The translations under genes were made by a program, and so were the position numbers. From NCBI GenBank assembly GCA_900088475.1, contig FLMG01002923.1, forward strand, positions 1-24,187: a stretch of 24,187 nt of DNA, given 5' to 3'. The DNA is from Hyphochytrium catenoides. Lineage: Eukaryota; Sar; Hyphochytriomycetes; Hyphochytriales; Hyphochytriaceae. This document shows, in pieces, positions 1-10,128 of this stretch (the stretch's first letter is position 1; each line of letters opens with the position of its first letter). The notes under the pieces are model-generated. The model was not told where the DNA came from and searched no databases. It saw only the letters and a program-made list of their open reading frames with translations.

Positions 1-600
1 CTAACTTAATGTTAAGACGATCTGGTAGACCCTGGTGGCTACCGCCGCCAATAAGGTTAGTAACCCGCTGCTTTTCCCTAACCCCCTCCCTATCTTTTAC
101 TAACCCGCTGCCCCATCCCTATACCGCCGCCTTATCCCTTACCCGCTACCCTTTCTTACCCGCTGCCTTACTCGCTGCCCTAACCTTCTGCCTATCCTAC
201 CCTAACCCGCTGCCTATCCCTAACCTTCTCCCTATCTTATACTATCCCGCTGCCCCATCCCTAACCCGCTGCCTTATTCCTAACTCGCTATCCTTTCTTA
301 TCCGCTAATTAACCCGCTGCTGGTTTTTTGTCACTGCTTTTTTCTTCACCCGCTGCCCTGTATTTCCATCCCTATTCTGTTCGCCATCACTAACCCTTAG
401 CCGCTCCCTAGTCCGCTGCTCGTTCTTTTCTTCACTGGCCTTTTTCTAACCCGCTGCCCTTTCCCGAACCCCCTGCCCTTCGCTGCCATTTTTTTCGCCC
501 GCTCACTATCCCGCTCACTAACCCGCTCACTATCCCGCTCACTAACCCGCTCACTAACCCGCCAAACCCGCTTCCACGCACTGACTAGCCCTCTCTAACT
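1..600. repeat. Degenerate telomere-associated repeats
   Basis: Variants of CCCTAA and of TAACCCGCTGCC recur throughout this stretch, for example near 61, 101, 205, 259, 309 and 448. They are separated by short unrelated pyrimidine-rich spacers. The C-rich strand reads 5'->3' from the left edge, the orientation of a left chromosome end. The open frame at 9-308 is only the translation of this repeat and is not a gene. Seen directly: the motifs. Inferred: subtelomeric position. Confidence 0.8.
498..557. repeat. Five tandem 12-mers, CCCGCTCACTAA/T
   Basis: Five contiguous 12-nt units lie at 498, 510, 522, 534 and 546. They are identical except for the last base, which runs T, A, T, A, A. The unit looks like two CCCTAA hexamers that diverged and were then re-amplified as a dimer. 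It is the only perfectly regular array in the first kilobase. Confidence 0.9.
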
Positions 601-718
601 CGCTTGCTGACGAACTCCCTATCCCGCTGTTCTCTTTCCACCTTGCTGTTCGTCTTTATCTCTCTTTCACCCCTATAACAACTGCCCCACTATCTTGCCT
701 TTCCTTATACTGTCCCTT

Positions 719-738
719 CTAACCCTAACCCTAACCCT
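719..738. repeat. Short exact telomeric repeat (CCCTAA)3
   Basis: Three and a third uninterrupted copies of the TTAGGG-type telomere repeat appear here as the C-rich strand. They lie inside degenerate sequence, so this is an interstitial remnant or the inner edge of a terminal tract, not the chromosome tip itself. Confidence 0.85.
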
Positions 739-740
739 GA

Positions 741-1620
741 GCAACTTGTGATCTTGCTAGATTTAGTAACAGGTCCCTCACTCCTACGTCCCCGCTCTGG
801 CTTCTGTCAGCCCCTATTCTCCAACTGTTTTCCCTGTGCAAACAGCATCAGCTGCTCTTTCTCTCCTTTCCTCTTCGTCTACATCTCCCTAAACCGTAGC
901 AAGTACCGTCCCAATATTCGTTCTAACCCTATGATTACATTCCCTTTGCCCCTTTGCCGTCGCCTTACTCTTTTCCTAACCCTACATGCTCTTCACGCCC
1001 GCCGTACTCCAACAACTATTTCTTTGGTTCCTCACTCCTACCTTCCCGCTCCTGCTTCTCTCTGCTCCTTCTGGTAAATTCTGTCTGTACAAATTCTTCT
1101 TGGTGCTCTCTCTCTCCCTTCTCTTAGTCGACTTCGCTGACATCACTCACTCTCTTCGCACATATAATTGGTAGCTCATTTACCCGTCCCCAACCAAGGA
1201 AGGTAGCATGCTCCATGCGTCAGCTTCCTCTTTCTCCTCCCCTACTACTTCCTTTCGTATTGCATTCCGAGGGATAGAAGTGAGGGAAAGTAGAAATGGA
1301 GGAGATGGATTACCACAAGGAGGGCGCGCCAGCGCCAGAGAGAGAGAGAGAGAGAGGGGGCACGGGAGATTAGAAGAGACAGAAGCAGTGCGAAGGGGAT
1401 AGACATGTGGAAGGAGATAGACCAAAGACAGATGAGCAAGTAGAGAGAGATGAGGGGAGGGGCAGATAGTAACTTATGAAACGAAAGTGTGACTTATTAT
1501 AAAGGATGGCGACGTTTACCTCCTTGTTCCTTCGTCTACTCTTGCATCCTTATTATTCAGCTACTCTTGATTACCTTCCTCTTCACTTTCTCGATACTAC
1601 TAGACTACGCTTCCAGGTTA
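741..1620. other. Gene-free subtelomeric stretch with an (AG)10 microsatellite
   Basis: This stretch is pyrimidine-rich on the plus strand up to about 1200 and purine-rich from about 1260 to 1470. An (AG)10 run lies at 1337-1356. Single telomere-like words occur near 922 and 979. The short open frames here have low-complexity Ser/Leu/Pro translations and no recognisable domain, so none is called. Confidence 0.6.
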
Positions 1621-3850
1621 GGTGCAAACTCTTACGTGTTGGCCTAGGTGCCATAGGCCTCCTCCTTAGCGCCAGTCATGGTGGCCAGTGGAGGTGGTGA
1701 AGCCTGGGTACCAAACTCGATACCACGCTACGACGTGCGAGCGTAGGTGCCAGCCATAGAGTGCCAGCAGCGTAGAGTTGTCGGCTTCAAAATGAAAGCT
1801 GTAGGCCGGAAAAGGCCATCGTAGGTGTCAAGCTATGTACGCCTTGGAGTTGTTTTTGATGCCAGTTTCGCTGCCAGCCTTAGTAAGTATGAGCCGAACT
1901 TGCAGCGTACTTCTCATCGATACCAAGCTAAGTAGGTATTAGCCTAGCCTAGGAGGCCACTTGATTGCATGGCGTGGTGCCAGCAGTAGTTGCCCGCTTA
2001 GATACCACACCAAGGTGCCCAGCAGCTCAGAACACAGGCAGCCGCAGATGTAGCTTAATTGGCCTCCTTGGTGTCAGTCCCAGTGCCAGGGTAGGTAGCT
2101 GCCTAGGTAATCATTGTGTATTCTTAGCTCCGGCATTTGGGCCAACGTATAGGTAAGTACTAGCGTTGTTATTGCTGATCTACCCCCGCTATTATTAGCG
2201 TCAAGTTGCCGGGTGCCGGCCCAGGTGCCACCCTTAAGACCACACTAACCCTAAGCCGCATGTACCCGCTTAGAAGATGCCAAGCCTCATACCAGTATTA
2301 CGTGGAAGCCAACTACCTGTCATCCTCATTCTAAGCTTTAGTTGTCAGCGTGATTTGCCATCCAGGCAGACAGTAGGGCCACCCCTGGTGCTAACGTAGG
2401 TGTGTGCCAAATATCAGGCTTAGGGCCAGTCTACGTGCCAGCATTAGGTACCGGCTTCGGAAACCATTTGGCTCTTACTCTTGGTGTCGACACCTAGGTG
2501 CCTGCGCATGTCCTAGTCTAGTTTTCATTCTAGCTGTATCCGGCGGTTTCAGCAAAGATTACTACAAGGTTAGTGAATTTCCTTCTGCTCACCGGATGAC
2601 GTGACAGAGCATATGACGAGCTTCTGGCTGGGGGATCAAACGGGAGCTTGACAAAACTAGCCTGGGAGCTCTTCTTGTCGCATAGCTGGGTCAAGTGGGA
2701 GGAGGTTCTTGGGGGCCAGAGACTGGGTCGTCGTAGCAGTGGGCTGTGTGCGCGCTTAGCGTAGCGAATGTTCGGGAGTGAGAGTTTGAGCGCCTCCTGC
2801 CTGCTTGGGCCCTACCATTCTCGCCGCCGGGTCTTCCGTCCGGACGGGTTGATAGGCCGGGAAGCCTTGGTAATAAGCGTCAGAGTGCCAGGGTCCCAAG
2901 AGCTTGATGTCTAACCCTAAGCCGACCGTTCATTAGTGTAGTCCCGCCTCCTACCCTCAGGAAATGTGTAGAGTACCGTTCGGGAGGTTTTCCGCATGCT
3001 GCTGCTGCTTGCTTCACCAGCTTGCCCACGTCCTCCGCAGTAAAAGTGATCCCGGGCGGTCCTATCGCTAACCTCCCGCTCGTCGCCTGGATGACCCCAG
3101 GCCGAGTGGACCATTTTCAGAGGACAGCCCGCTTTGACAGGGCACGGAAGAGAGTGTCCTGACCTCCTCCGTAAGCGACGTTGAGACTCTCTCCCGATCT
3201 GGTCGTCCCTTTTGCCGCCGCGTAAATTGATAGACCTGCCTCTGTTCTGGTGCTATCTCTGCATGGTCTGCCGGCGCAGTCCTAAAGCCGTAGGTCGTTG
3301 ATTCTAAGAACGTTGGAACCATATCCTCTGCAGTACGCAGCGAAAGCGCCAACCTGCTCAGTTGACTGTTTCTACTGCGCTGCACGGGTGTCAGCTGTGC
3401 CTCCCCTCCCCGTTGCCACTGTGTCTAGGTTCTGGGCAGGCGCCAAAGGCTGAGACTGACCGAGCATATCTGAGACTAAGGGTCAGCGTCATCCTCTAAC
3501 CGCGCCAGGAAAACCTAAACCCCCGGATCTTTCTCCTAATCTAGGTGCCTATCTAAATGTCAACCTAGGTGTCAGCCCCAGTGGCAGCGGATTTACTGCG
3601 GTAGCTTGGTCCCAGGCTAAGCACTCGTGACTGACCATAGTCCTTAAGCAGCGCCAGCTTTGGTGGCAGTCTAGATGCCAGCCTCAACGTACTGCTTAGG
3701 CCTAGTTCGCCGGAATAGGTGCTAGATCGGTTCCAGGCTTAGGCCAGACTAGTATTACGTACCAGCATAGATGACTGACCCTACCTCTATGCAAGACCAA
3801 CCTAGCTGTCGGCTGAGGCGTCAGCACTAAGTGCCGCAGCACCCAGAAGC
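1620..3850. repeat. Field of degenerate TAGGTGCCAG-type motifs
   Basis: A core resembling TAGGTGYCAGYC recurs in many diverged forms, for example near 1644, 1743, 1823, 2068, 2400, 2430, 3563 and 3670. The spacing is irregular. The words CCTAGG, GCCAG and TAGGTG are clearly over-represented. Two copies of CTAACCCTAAGCCG (near 2246 and 2911) embed telomere-like sequence in this field. No gene is supported; the minus-strand frames at 2917-3114 and 3068-3385 have no domain I recognise. It is most likely old decayed subtelomeric repeat. Confidence 0.5.
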
Positions 3851-5179
3851 GAGCTGAGGTGATTGACCCTAGCGCTAAGCGTTCAGTGGCAGGTCAGCCA
3901 CCGCGTGCCAGAAGAAATGCGCTGATATTATGTATTAAGGCATCCTCTTCAACAATACTCTCTCTCTTGCTCGCCTACTCGAGAGTTATGATGATGGTCT
4001 TGTGTGCCCTTTCTTCACCTCCTCTCTCTCCGATTGTGATTGCTGAGGAAATCAGCAGCTATGATGACTCCTTTCCTGTCTTGATGGTGGACCGGGGGTT
4101 AGACAAACCAAGACTTTGTAGCGTGCTTGTTTCTTTTGTTTATGCTTGCTTCTATCCTTAATCTCCTTGCCTTCTCTGGAAGTACTAATTCAGAAGCAAC
4201 AAGCAAAAACATTGCCCGTCATCTATATAGTAGGGTGATTTTAGAGACAGATGAATGTCCGGGATGAGAGGGGACATACACTCCAGGGAGGTGATTGGCA
4301 GACGCTAGGGTGCTCGATATTCACAAAAGTAAGGTCAAAAGCAGCGGGAGAAAGAAGACCCGGGCTAGGTTAGATGGCTCACACTGTACAAGGCATAGAG
4401 GCTAGTAGGACGGCAAGAATATCATGTGAATGAGAGCGCAAAGAGGAAGACGGGTCTCCTTCTGCTGTACAAAGGTCTCCCTCTTCTATGAACACCATTT
4501 GCACGAGGCGCTGGCAAAGGTAGTGACTTGGAGAGAATTCTTTCTCCCAGTCATTGTGAAGTTGATCCTTCCGGAGCCATATAACCTTCCTAATTTATTC
4601 CTTTGCCAAACAGAGTCGCGTTACGCCTTCGCTTGGACGTAGACGACAGGTGTTGGAGCTCCTGCCTCACAAAGGTCCAGGTTGTGAGCACTAGAAGCGA
4701 CAAGCCTCCAGGATTAATAGGCTGTCCGAAGCAGGAGAATAACCCGTTTCCCAATGCTTCCTACCTCTGTCAGAATCACAAGCCATTTATGAGATTTAGA
4801 CTAGATAGCTGTGATCGGTCACCTCGAGAGTGGACGGCTCTCATCCTTCTACTCTTCTTGGTATCCTTGAATAAGCCCTAATGATACGCATTAGTCTTCC
4901 TGCTCGTGTACTATTTGCCTTAAGTAGTGGATGCTGTCGGAGATCGATCGAAAGACTATTCTTTTTTCAGGACCACTGGAAATACTTTTTCATTAATCTC
5001 GCATCCTGAACTTTATAATGTTTGGAGGTATCAGGGAAGGTTGAGGGCAAAGCCAGAAAAGCCCCTGCTCTGAACTACTATAACTGAGACATTGGATTGC
5101 TTGCTTATCCTAGGTTGTCTCAGGCTTATCATCCCTGCTTGTCCTCCTTATAGCATAACTCCAATCCTAACGCTAACGG
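3851..5179. other. Intergenic subtelomeric region, no gene seen
   Basis: Composition is ordinary. Several open frames of 60-100 codons occur (3859-4161, 4430-4642, 4603-4881), but none shows a domain, a convincing start or a frame that continues across plausible splice sites. I see no tRNA or other RNA gene. Confidence 0.5.
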
Positions 5180-5370
5180 CCTTAAACGTACCTTCTTATT
5201 GGGAGCTCATAAATGTCTTCTTCAAATTGGTCCCTACCCTCGATGCGCTTATTGTTGAATGCCCTACCATACATCATGGGTTTCCGATTGGGCTCTGTAG
5301 CGAACTCTCCTACCATCTTGGTACTACATTCTCGCGGGTGCCGGGAAGAGTCGATCGCGTAAATGTACTC
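5180..5370. repeat. Diverged tandem duplication, copy 1
   Basis: This copy aligns with the segment at 5378-5622. Shared words include TGTACCTTCTTA-like, TTGGTCCCTACYC, TTGTTGAAT, CCACCATACA-like, GGTACTACATTCTCGCGG and GGGAAG..GTC. On the minus strand an open frame (5182-5424) reads IYAIDSSRHPRECSTKM, then EFATEPNRKP, then GRDQFEED. The motifs SRxPRECSTxM and GRDQxEE recur in copy 2, which suggests both derive from protein-coding sequence. No intact gene is visible, so this is probably a decayed duplicated exon. Confidence 0.65.
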
Positions 5371-5377
5371 AGAAGAT

Positions 5378-5622
5378 CCTAAATGTACCTTCTTAGACTG
5401 CTCATAATCGAAGTGTTTCTTCATGCTGGTCCCTACTCCCTAGTCTCGACGCGATCATTGTTGAATTGCCCACCATACAGTATGGGTTGCTGTCCGCCGT
5501 TTTATAGCTTAGAGAACATTGACACTTTCTCGTTTCCGCTTGGGTTCTGCAGCGAACTCTGCCTGACATGTCGGTACTACATTCTCGCGGTGCCCGGGAA
5601 GGGTCAAAGGCGTATTTTACTC
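5378..5622. repeat. Diverged tandem duplication, copy 2
   Basis: This is the second copy of the 5180-5370 unit. It is about 54 nt longer because of extra sequence near its middle. On the minus strand an open frame (5402-5776) reads KYAFDPSRAPRECSTDM and later GSRDQHEE, matching the frame preserved in copy 1. The duplicated frame lacks a visible start, neighbouring exons or a full domain. A remnant of a coding exon is the simplest reading. Confidence 0.65.
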
Positions 5623-6046
5623 GACACTTGCGCATCATGAAGCTCAGCGTCGAGGAGTTATTCCTATCTAATAAGCATAAATCCTTTGACATGACTTCGA
5701 CGGTAGATTTTCTAACACTAAGACGAGTCTTTAACACCAGCAGAGAATGTGAACTAGACACAACTCCCAACCACAAGTTTTACGCACCCGACTTCCTTCC
5801 CGTCCAGGCTGAGTAGTGTCGTCGGCGCAATGAGTATTTTCCTATGGGCGTATTGCGAACAATGACCGGCAAATATGCAGGGCTGAGAAAACTCTGTCAT
5901 GGCGACATGACATCATGATAAAGCGTACTCGTAGTTAGAAGGCAGAAGTAGGTCGCCACACGGATTAGTCATAATACTTCTCCGTCAATTATGGCCTTTC
6001 TCTTCATATGTCGCCAATCTTTTCGCACATCTCTGCACTACATCAC
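5623..6046. other. Intergenic, 3' side of the 7TM-RGS gene
   Basis: This holds the sequence downstream of the minus-strand gene that ends at 6047, presumably its 3' UTR and polyadenylation region. No further gene, repeat or RNA is recognised. Confidence 0.5.
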
Positions 6047-7671
6047 TTATAATTTGCGGGTAGCTACCAACATCTTAGCCTTACTACTCGAAGTGCCAGT
6101 CTTCATCTCCAGGGCAATAATAGATCTCCGGGTGATAAATCGATTGTAAGAATCTACTAGCATAGAGCACACCTCCAGCTGCACTTCGGTCCAAAGTGCC
6201 TGTCGCTCAGACGACCAAAGAGACTGGTCGCCATCGCTCCCCAGCATTGCCAGGAGCTTGTTGCGCAGTTCGTCCGAGATGTTGATTTGCATGGAGGATC
6301 CCTCTCTAATATGCTTATCGACCACCTCTTCCACGAGTGCTCCTCTCGCCTTGGCATCTTCAGCCTTATCTCTCGTCAGTCTCATTGAGGCTTCCAAGAA
6401 AATCATGTTTTCCACGCAGAACTCTCGCACTAAGTAGTACTGGAATAGGGCTCTGTTGGTTGAAGTCGTGTTAGACAGATATTCGTAAAGTTCACACGCC
6501 GTGGAAACCCTATGCAAGACATCGGGGGAACCCGCAGACTGCAGTTGAGACTGTTCAAGGTTAATAACCCTACTTTTCTTTTGACCATGTTCGCCGCCTT
6601 CCACGGCAGCTCGAACAACCGTAAGTGGATGGCAGAAAATGTATGCCGAGCACATTGCGATTGACCATACTAGATGGCACGCCCAGCAGATGTTATGGAA
6701 CGTGACCAGAGAGATTGAACTTGCGAATTGCTTAAGAAGGAGAGGGATGTCCTGAAGCACGACAAATATGCCGATTATTTTGATGCACCGCAGAGTGTTG
6801 CCGCGAAACGGGAAAGCTTCAGGAACATCCTTCACCACTCTTGCTAGCCACTGATTTAGGATAACCAGGACGAGTCGATTAAGGTAATCTGCCAGCATCT
6901 TGAGCAAGAAGACCAAAAAATATTGTGCAGAGAGGTTAGCTACTACAGGATCTAATATTGGGTCTGAAAGCAGAAGAAGAATATGATGAAAGGCGAGTTG
7001 TCCCTGTGGAGGAGGCCGATCCTTACCTGTGGACTAGTCAATGATGAGCATCTTAAGTCTCCCATTGGACCCAATAACACTTCTCTAGCAGTGGTCAGAT
7101 AGCGTAGGATTGTAACCGGGCTGCTGATGAGGAAGGATCCCATCACCACTGCGACATCGATAGCAAATCCTTTGGTAATGTCTCGATGGCGTACAAACCA
7201 GTTGTTAAGATTTCCCTGAAGCATGTGATACTGGGCCGTATGGTCCAGATACAAGCGGATTTGGACTGAGAAGCCCACAGCGATGAATGTCATGAAGACC
7301 AGCTGTACACAGAAAACGTGTACCCAGCATGGCATCATCGGGAATAGAAGATAGTGTACGTAGGAAAAATGCATAGGAATAGTTGTGAGAGTACAGGCTA
7401 TAATCAGTGGCGGCGTTGCAATGTTGACGGGAAAGCTGTGTCGGAACCGATAGAGATACCAAGCCACAACCGTTGCCACACTGGAAAGTAGTAGAAGATA
7501 GAGAGCTGCGATGACAGACGCCCATTGCTCGAATGGAAACGCAACCGGGTAGTTTGACAGCGAAGGATTGGGACGACCGTCATCGGGAATTGGCTGTTCA
7601 AAGATGTAGTACCCCAAGTTATCAGCGTTGCGATCCGAGAGTGTCGAGTTTCCGACCAGTTCTGAGCTCAT
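6047..7671 (-). CDS. 7-transmembrane receptor-like protein with C-terminal RGS domain
   Basis: Two exons, 7081-7671 and 6047-7003, give 515 residues. An extracellular N-terminus with an NST sequon precedes hydrophobic segments near residues 50-74, 84-109, 115-140, 168-191, 223-250, 271-288 and 293-325. An RGS domain follows at about 363-489. Its hallmarks are visible: FCVENMIFLEA (the Glu-Asn pair that contacts G-alpha), HIREGSSMQINISDELR, and the closing LVDSYNRFI. RGS domains accelerate GTP hydrolysis on G-alpha. Receptor-RGS fusions are known from plants, Dictyostelium and oomycetes, so this is likely a membrane GAP that may also sense a ligand. The start is the first ATG before TM1. The intron is ambiguous: a donor at 7080 gives 77 nt, a better-looking donor at 7026 gives only 23 nt. 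Both keep frame; I prefer 77 nt because it matches other introns here. The RGS call is firm; the ligand and exact topology are not. Confidence 0.85.
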
Positions 7672-10128
7672 TATTGTGCGGTCAGCTCCAGAAGGAGTAT
7701 CTTGCTTGGTGGCAAATTAAAGGATATGGCCGCTTGATGGCCGATGATGGCCGCGTGGCGACATCAGGAAGACATCATCTAAAGATGGTAACAACGACGG
7801 TCGAGTGTCGAGTCTTCTTGGGACAGAACAGAGTAAATGGTGCAGATTCTGCTTGGAAGAGAGGTAGTAGTAGTTAGCAGCCTCCTTGTTGCAGACAAAG
7901 CGCCAGGCCCAGGGAAGAGGTGGTCAGCTGCACATTCTCCACAAGCGGCCATTCCAAGCCACACCTCGCGTCGCTTTCTACTGCTTTGACCCTGGAGAGC
8001 TGACCTTCAATACCGGGCCTGAACGAGCTGAGTCTAGTCGCCCCACATCCACTGCCGCACTTACCCTTCTCCTTGTCTTCTCTGCGCTTACTTTTGAGGA
8101 CAGCACCACTCCTATGGAGTCACTCCCATGAAGTCCTCCCACCTCCCCGAGGGAGCGTGTGAAGATTCCGAACAAGCAGAGGGTTACATCCCGACTCTCA
8201 TCAGTGCAGGCCAGAAGTCTCCAGGCTGGTCTCAGAAGCAGTAAACAGCAAGCTGATCAACGGCCACCAAATAGAGTTCTAAGGACCGTTTTTCCCATCA
8301 CTCGAAGGGGCTGACGCTGCTAAAAATAGTCCCAAGTACAATTCCTGAAGGGAGATAAGATGCCTAAGACAAGTCGGGGATTATTATAAGGTGATCCACT
8401 TTGCGCCAAGTACTTGCTGTACTTACAAGTAGAAGGGCCGTTTCAACTAAGGGAAGTGCTGAGTGTCTGTTGGTCTTGTCTGTATCCCGGTTCGGGCTGA
8501 TGAGTTGAGTGCGGCACTGCTTCGAGCGGCGGAGTTTGGGACACAACTGCGCTGAATGTTTGCAATGGCTATTGGATGCCAAACAAAGCGATATTTTGGG
8601 TTATATACATGCAACATTATTATGCCAGCAATTGGCGTGGTTTGTGCTGGCGGCGGTGAGAGCGAGCAGTCATCGCACACAGACCCCGGGGCCACTGTAG
8701 TGTCCACCTCCTGGGCAGCAGCAGTGAAGAGCATCAGATAATTCTCATCAACAGCACAACGAAAGCCTGTCCATTTTGGTACAGCTTAGAGCGTCATCAT
8801 CGCCTTACCGTTGTTGTAGTGCCTTGGCCAGAAGAATGCCTAAGAGGAAATGATAGGGCGGATCTTGCGGTGCAAGGTAAATTAAAGAAGCAAAGTAACG
8901 GCTGGAGCTCACGCAGCTTCAATCTAGGAAAAGTCTGCTGCAGTAAAGGAAGCCGTGTCACTTATGTTTTGACAAAGTAGCCAACGGATACATCAACGCT
9001 ATCCATCAGAGCCTAGCTCAGTGAAATTGGGATGTCTGACGGCTCTTTCTACGTACGCTGCTGGGCTCCTCCTCATAAAAATGTGAGATCGGAGCTTGAT
9101 AGTAGTGCCAGTGGCCGAGATAGAGGGAGTGGCTAACTTGAAGGTGGGGGGTGCTTGTTGACCCGCTCCAAAGGCGCTGACAACAAGACAAGCAGCTGCT
9201 TTAGCATAAGAGTGGCGGTGTAAAAACTTCAACTTCCTCTGAACGGGATCAACAAAACAACGATTGTACTGAGGAGGGCAGGTTACTACCTTGTTCGACC
9301 GCTTAAGCAGCCCTGCAGATGGTGACAAAGAAAGCTTAGAGACCTACTCGAAGAGAGAGCTAGAGTTGTGACTAAAACGAAAGTGAGGACGAAAAAACAA
9401 GAGTTGAAAAGCGGGCAGTAGGACGCTCTTCTTCCTTGCCACATGGCCATGGCAGGTGACGGTAGGGTACGACGGCTCTGTCTAATTGCCTGATGCGTCT
9501 CGGGGCCAGTTCCCCTTTCTCTTATAATGACCAAGAATAATGGCAGCCGGCAAGCGTGGCAGAACTTCACAACAAATGACGGAGATGAATCTGCGCCTGG
9601 GAGGACGGTGCACAAGATCACTGTTATGATCCTCTAGGGTTAGGTGAAAGGAGAGAGCTGACCTCGCTATTTCTTGAGCTGCCCGCTCGGCCTCGCCTTG
9701 TCGCCTGCTAGCACTTCAGGAAGGCTTCAATCGAGAAGAAAAGACAGCAACTAACCTGTGTGGTGCTCCAAGGTCCAGCGCCCTGCTACTGGTTATTAGA
9801 GGTAGACAAGACTTCGCTGATTATGGCAGTAGGTAATACTAGTGTTGCTAGTCAGGAAGGGAGGAGGATATAACTTGGCGCTTAGTTCTTAGTTAGCAAC
9901 TCCAGGACACAGCTATGAAGAGCCTCTTCATCTCAGCCAGGCCAGGTGGCAAGGAAATCTCCCGGGCCAGTGATATCAAGCATCACTAATCTTAGCGGCG
10001 AATGGTGAGCTCGTTACATAAGCTAGAGAATATGGGTACCACTACGTCGCATGTATTACGAAGATGCCTTCTTAGTCGGTTTGCTCTAGGTTCGAGCTTA
10101 ATTATACAGCTGAGGTTGAATAACCCCC
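7672..10128. other. Intergenic region, no convincing gene
   Basis: This 2.45 kb lies between the start of the 7TM-RGS gene and the stop of the next minus-strand gene. It must hold the 7TM-RGS promoter (near 7672) and the 3' UTR of the neighbour (near 10128). Open frames at 7533-7877, 8447-8734, 8999-9328 and 9286-9621 are short and domain-free, and no splice joins link them. A non-coding RNA or small novel gene cannot be excluded. Confidence 0.5.

Noticed and set aside
9-308. 99-codon frame at the left edge
   Set aside because: It is only a translation of degenerate telomere-like repeat (Leu/Pro/Thr-rich).
2917-3385. Minus-strand frames with HFYCGGRGQ, loosely like a retrotransposon zinc knuckle
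   Set aside because: The CCHC spacing is incomplete, and there is no protease, RT or LTR nearby.
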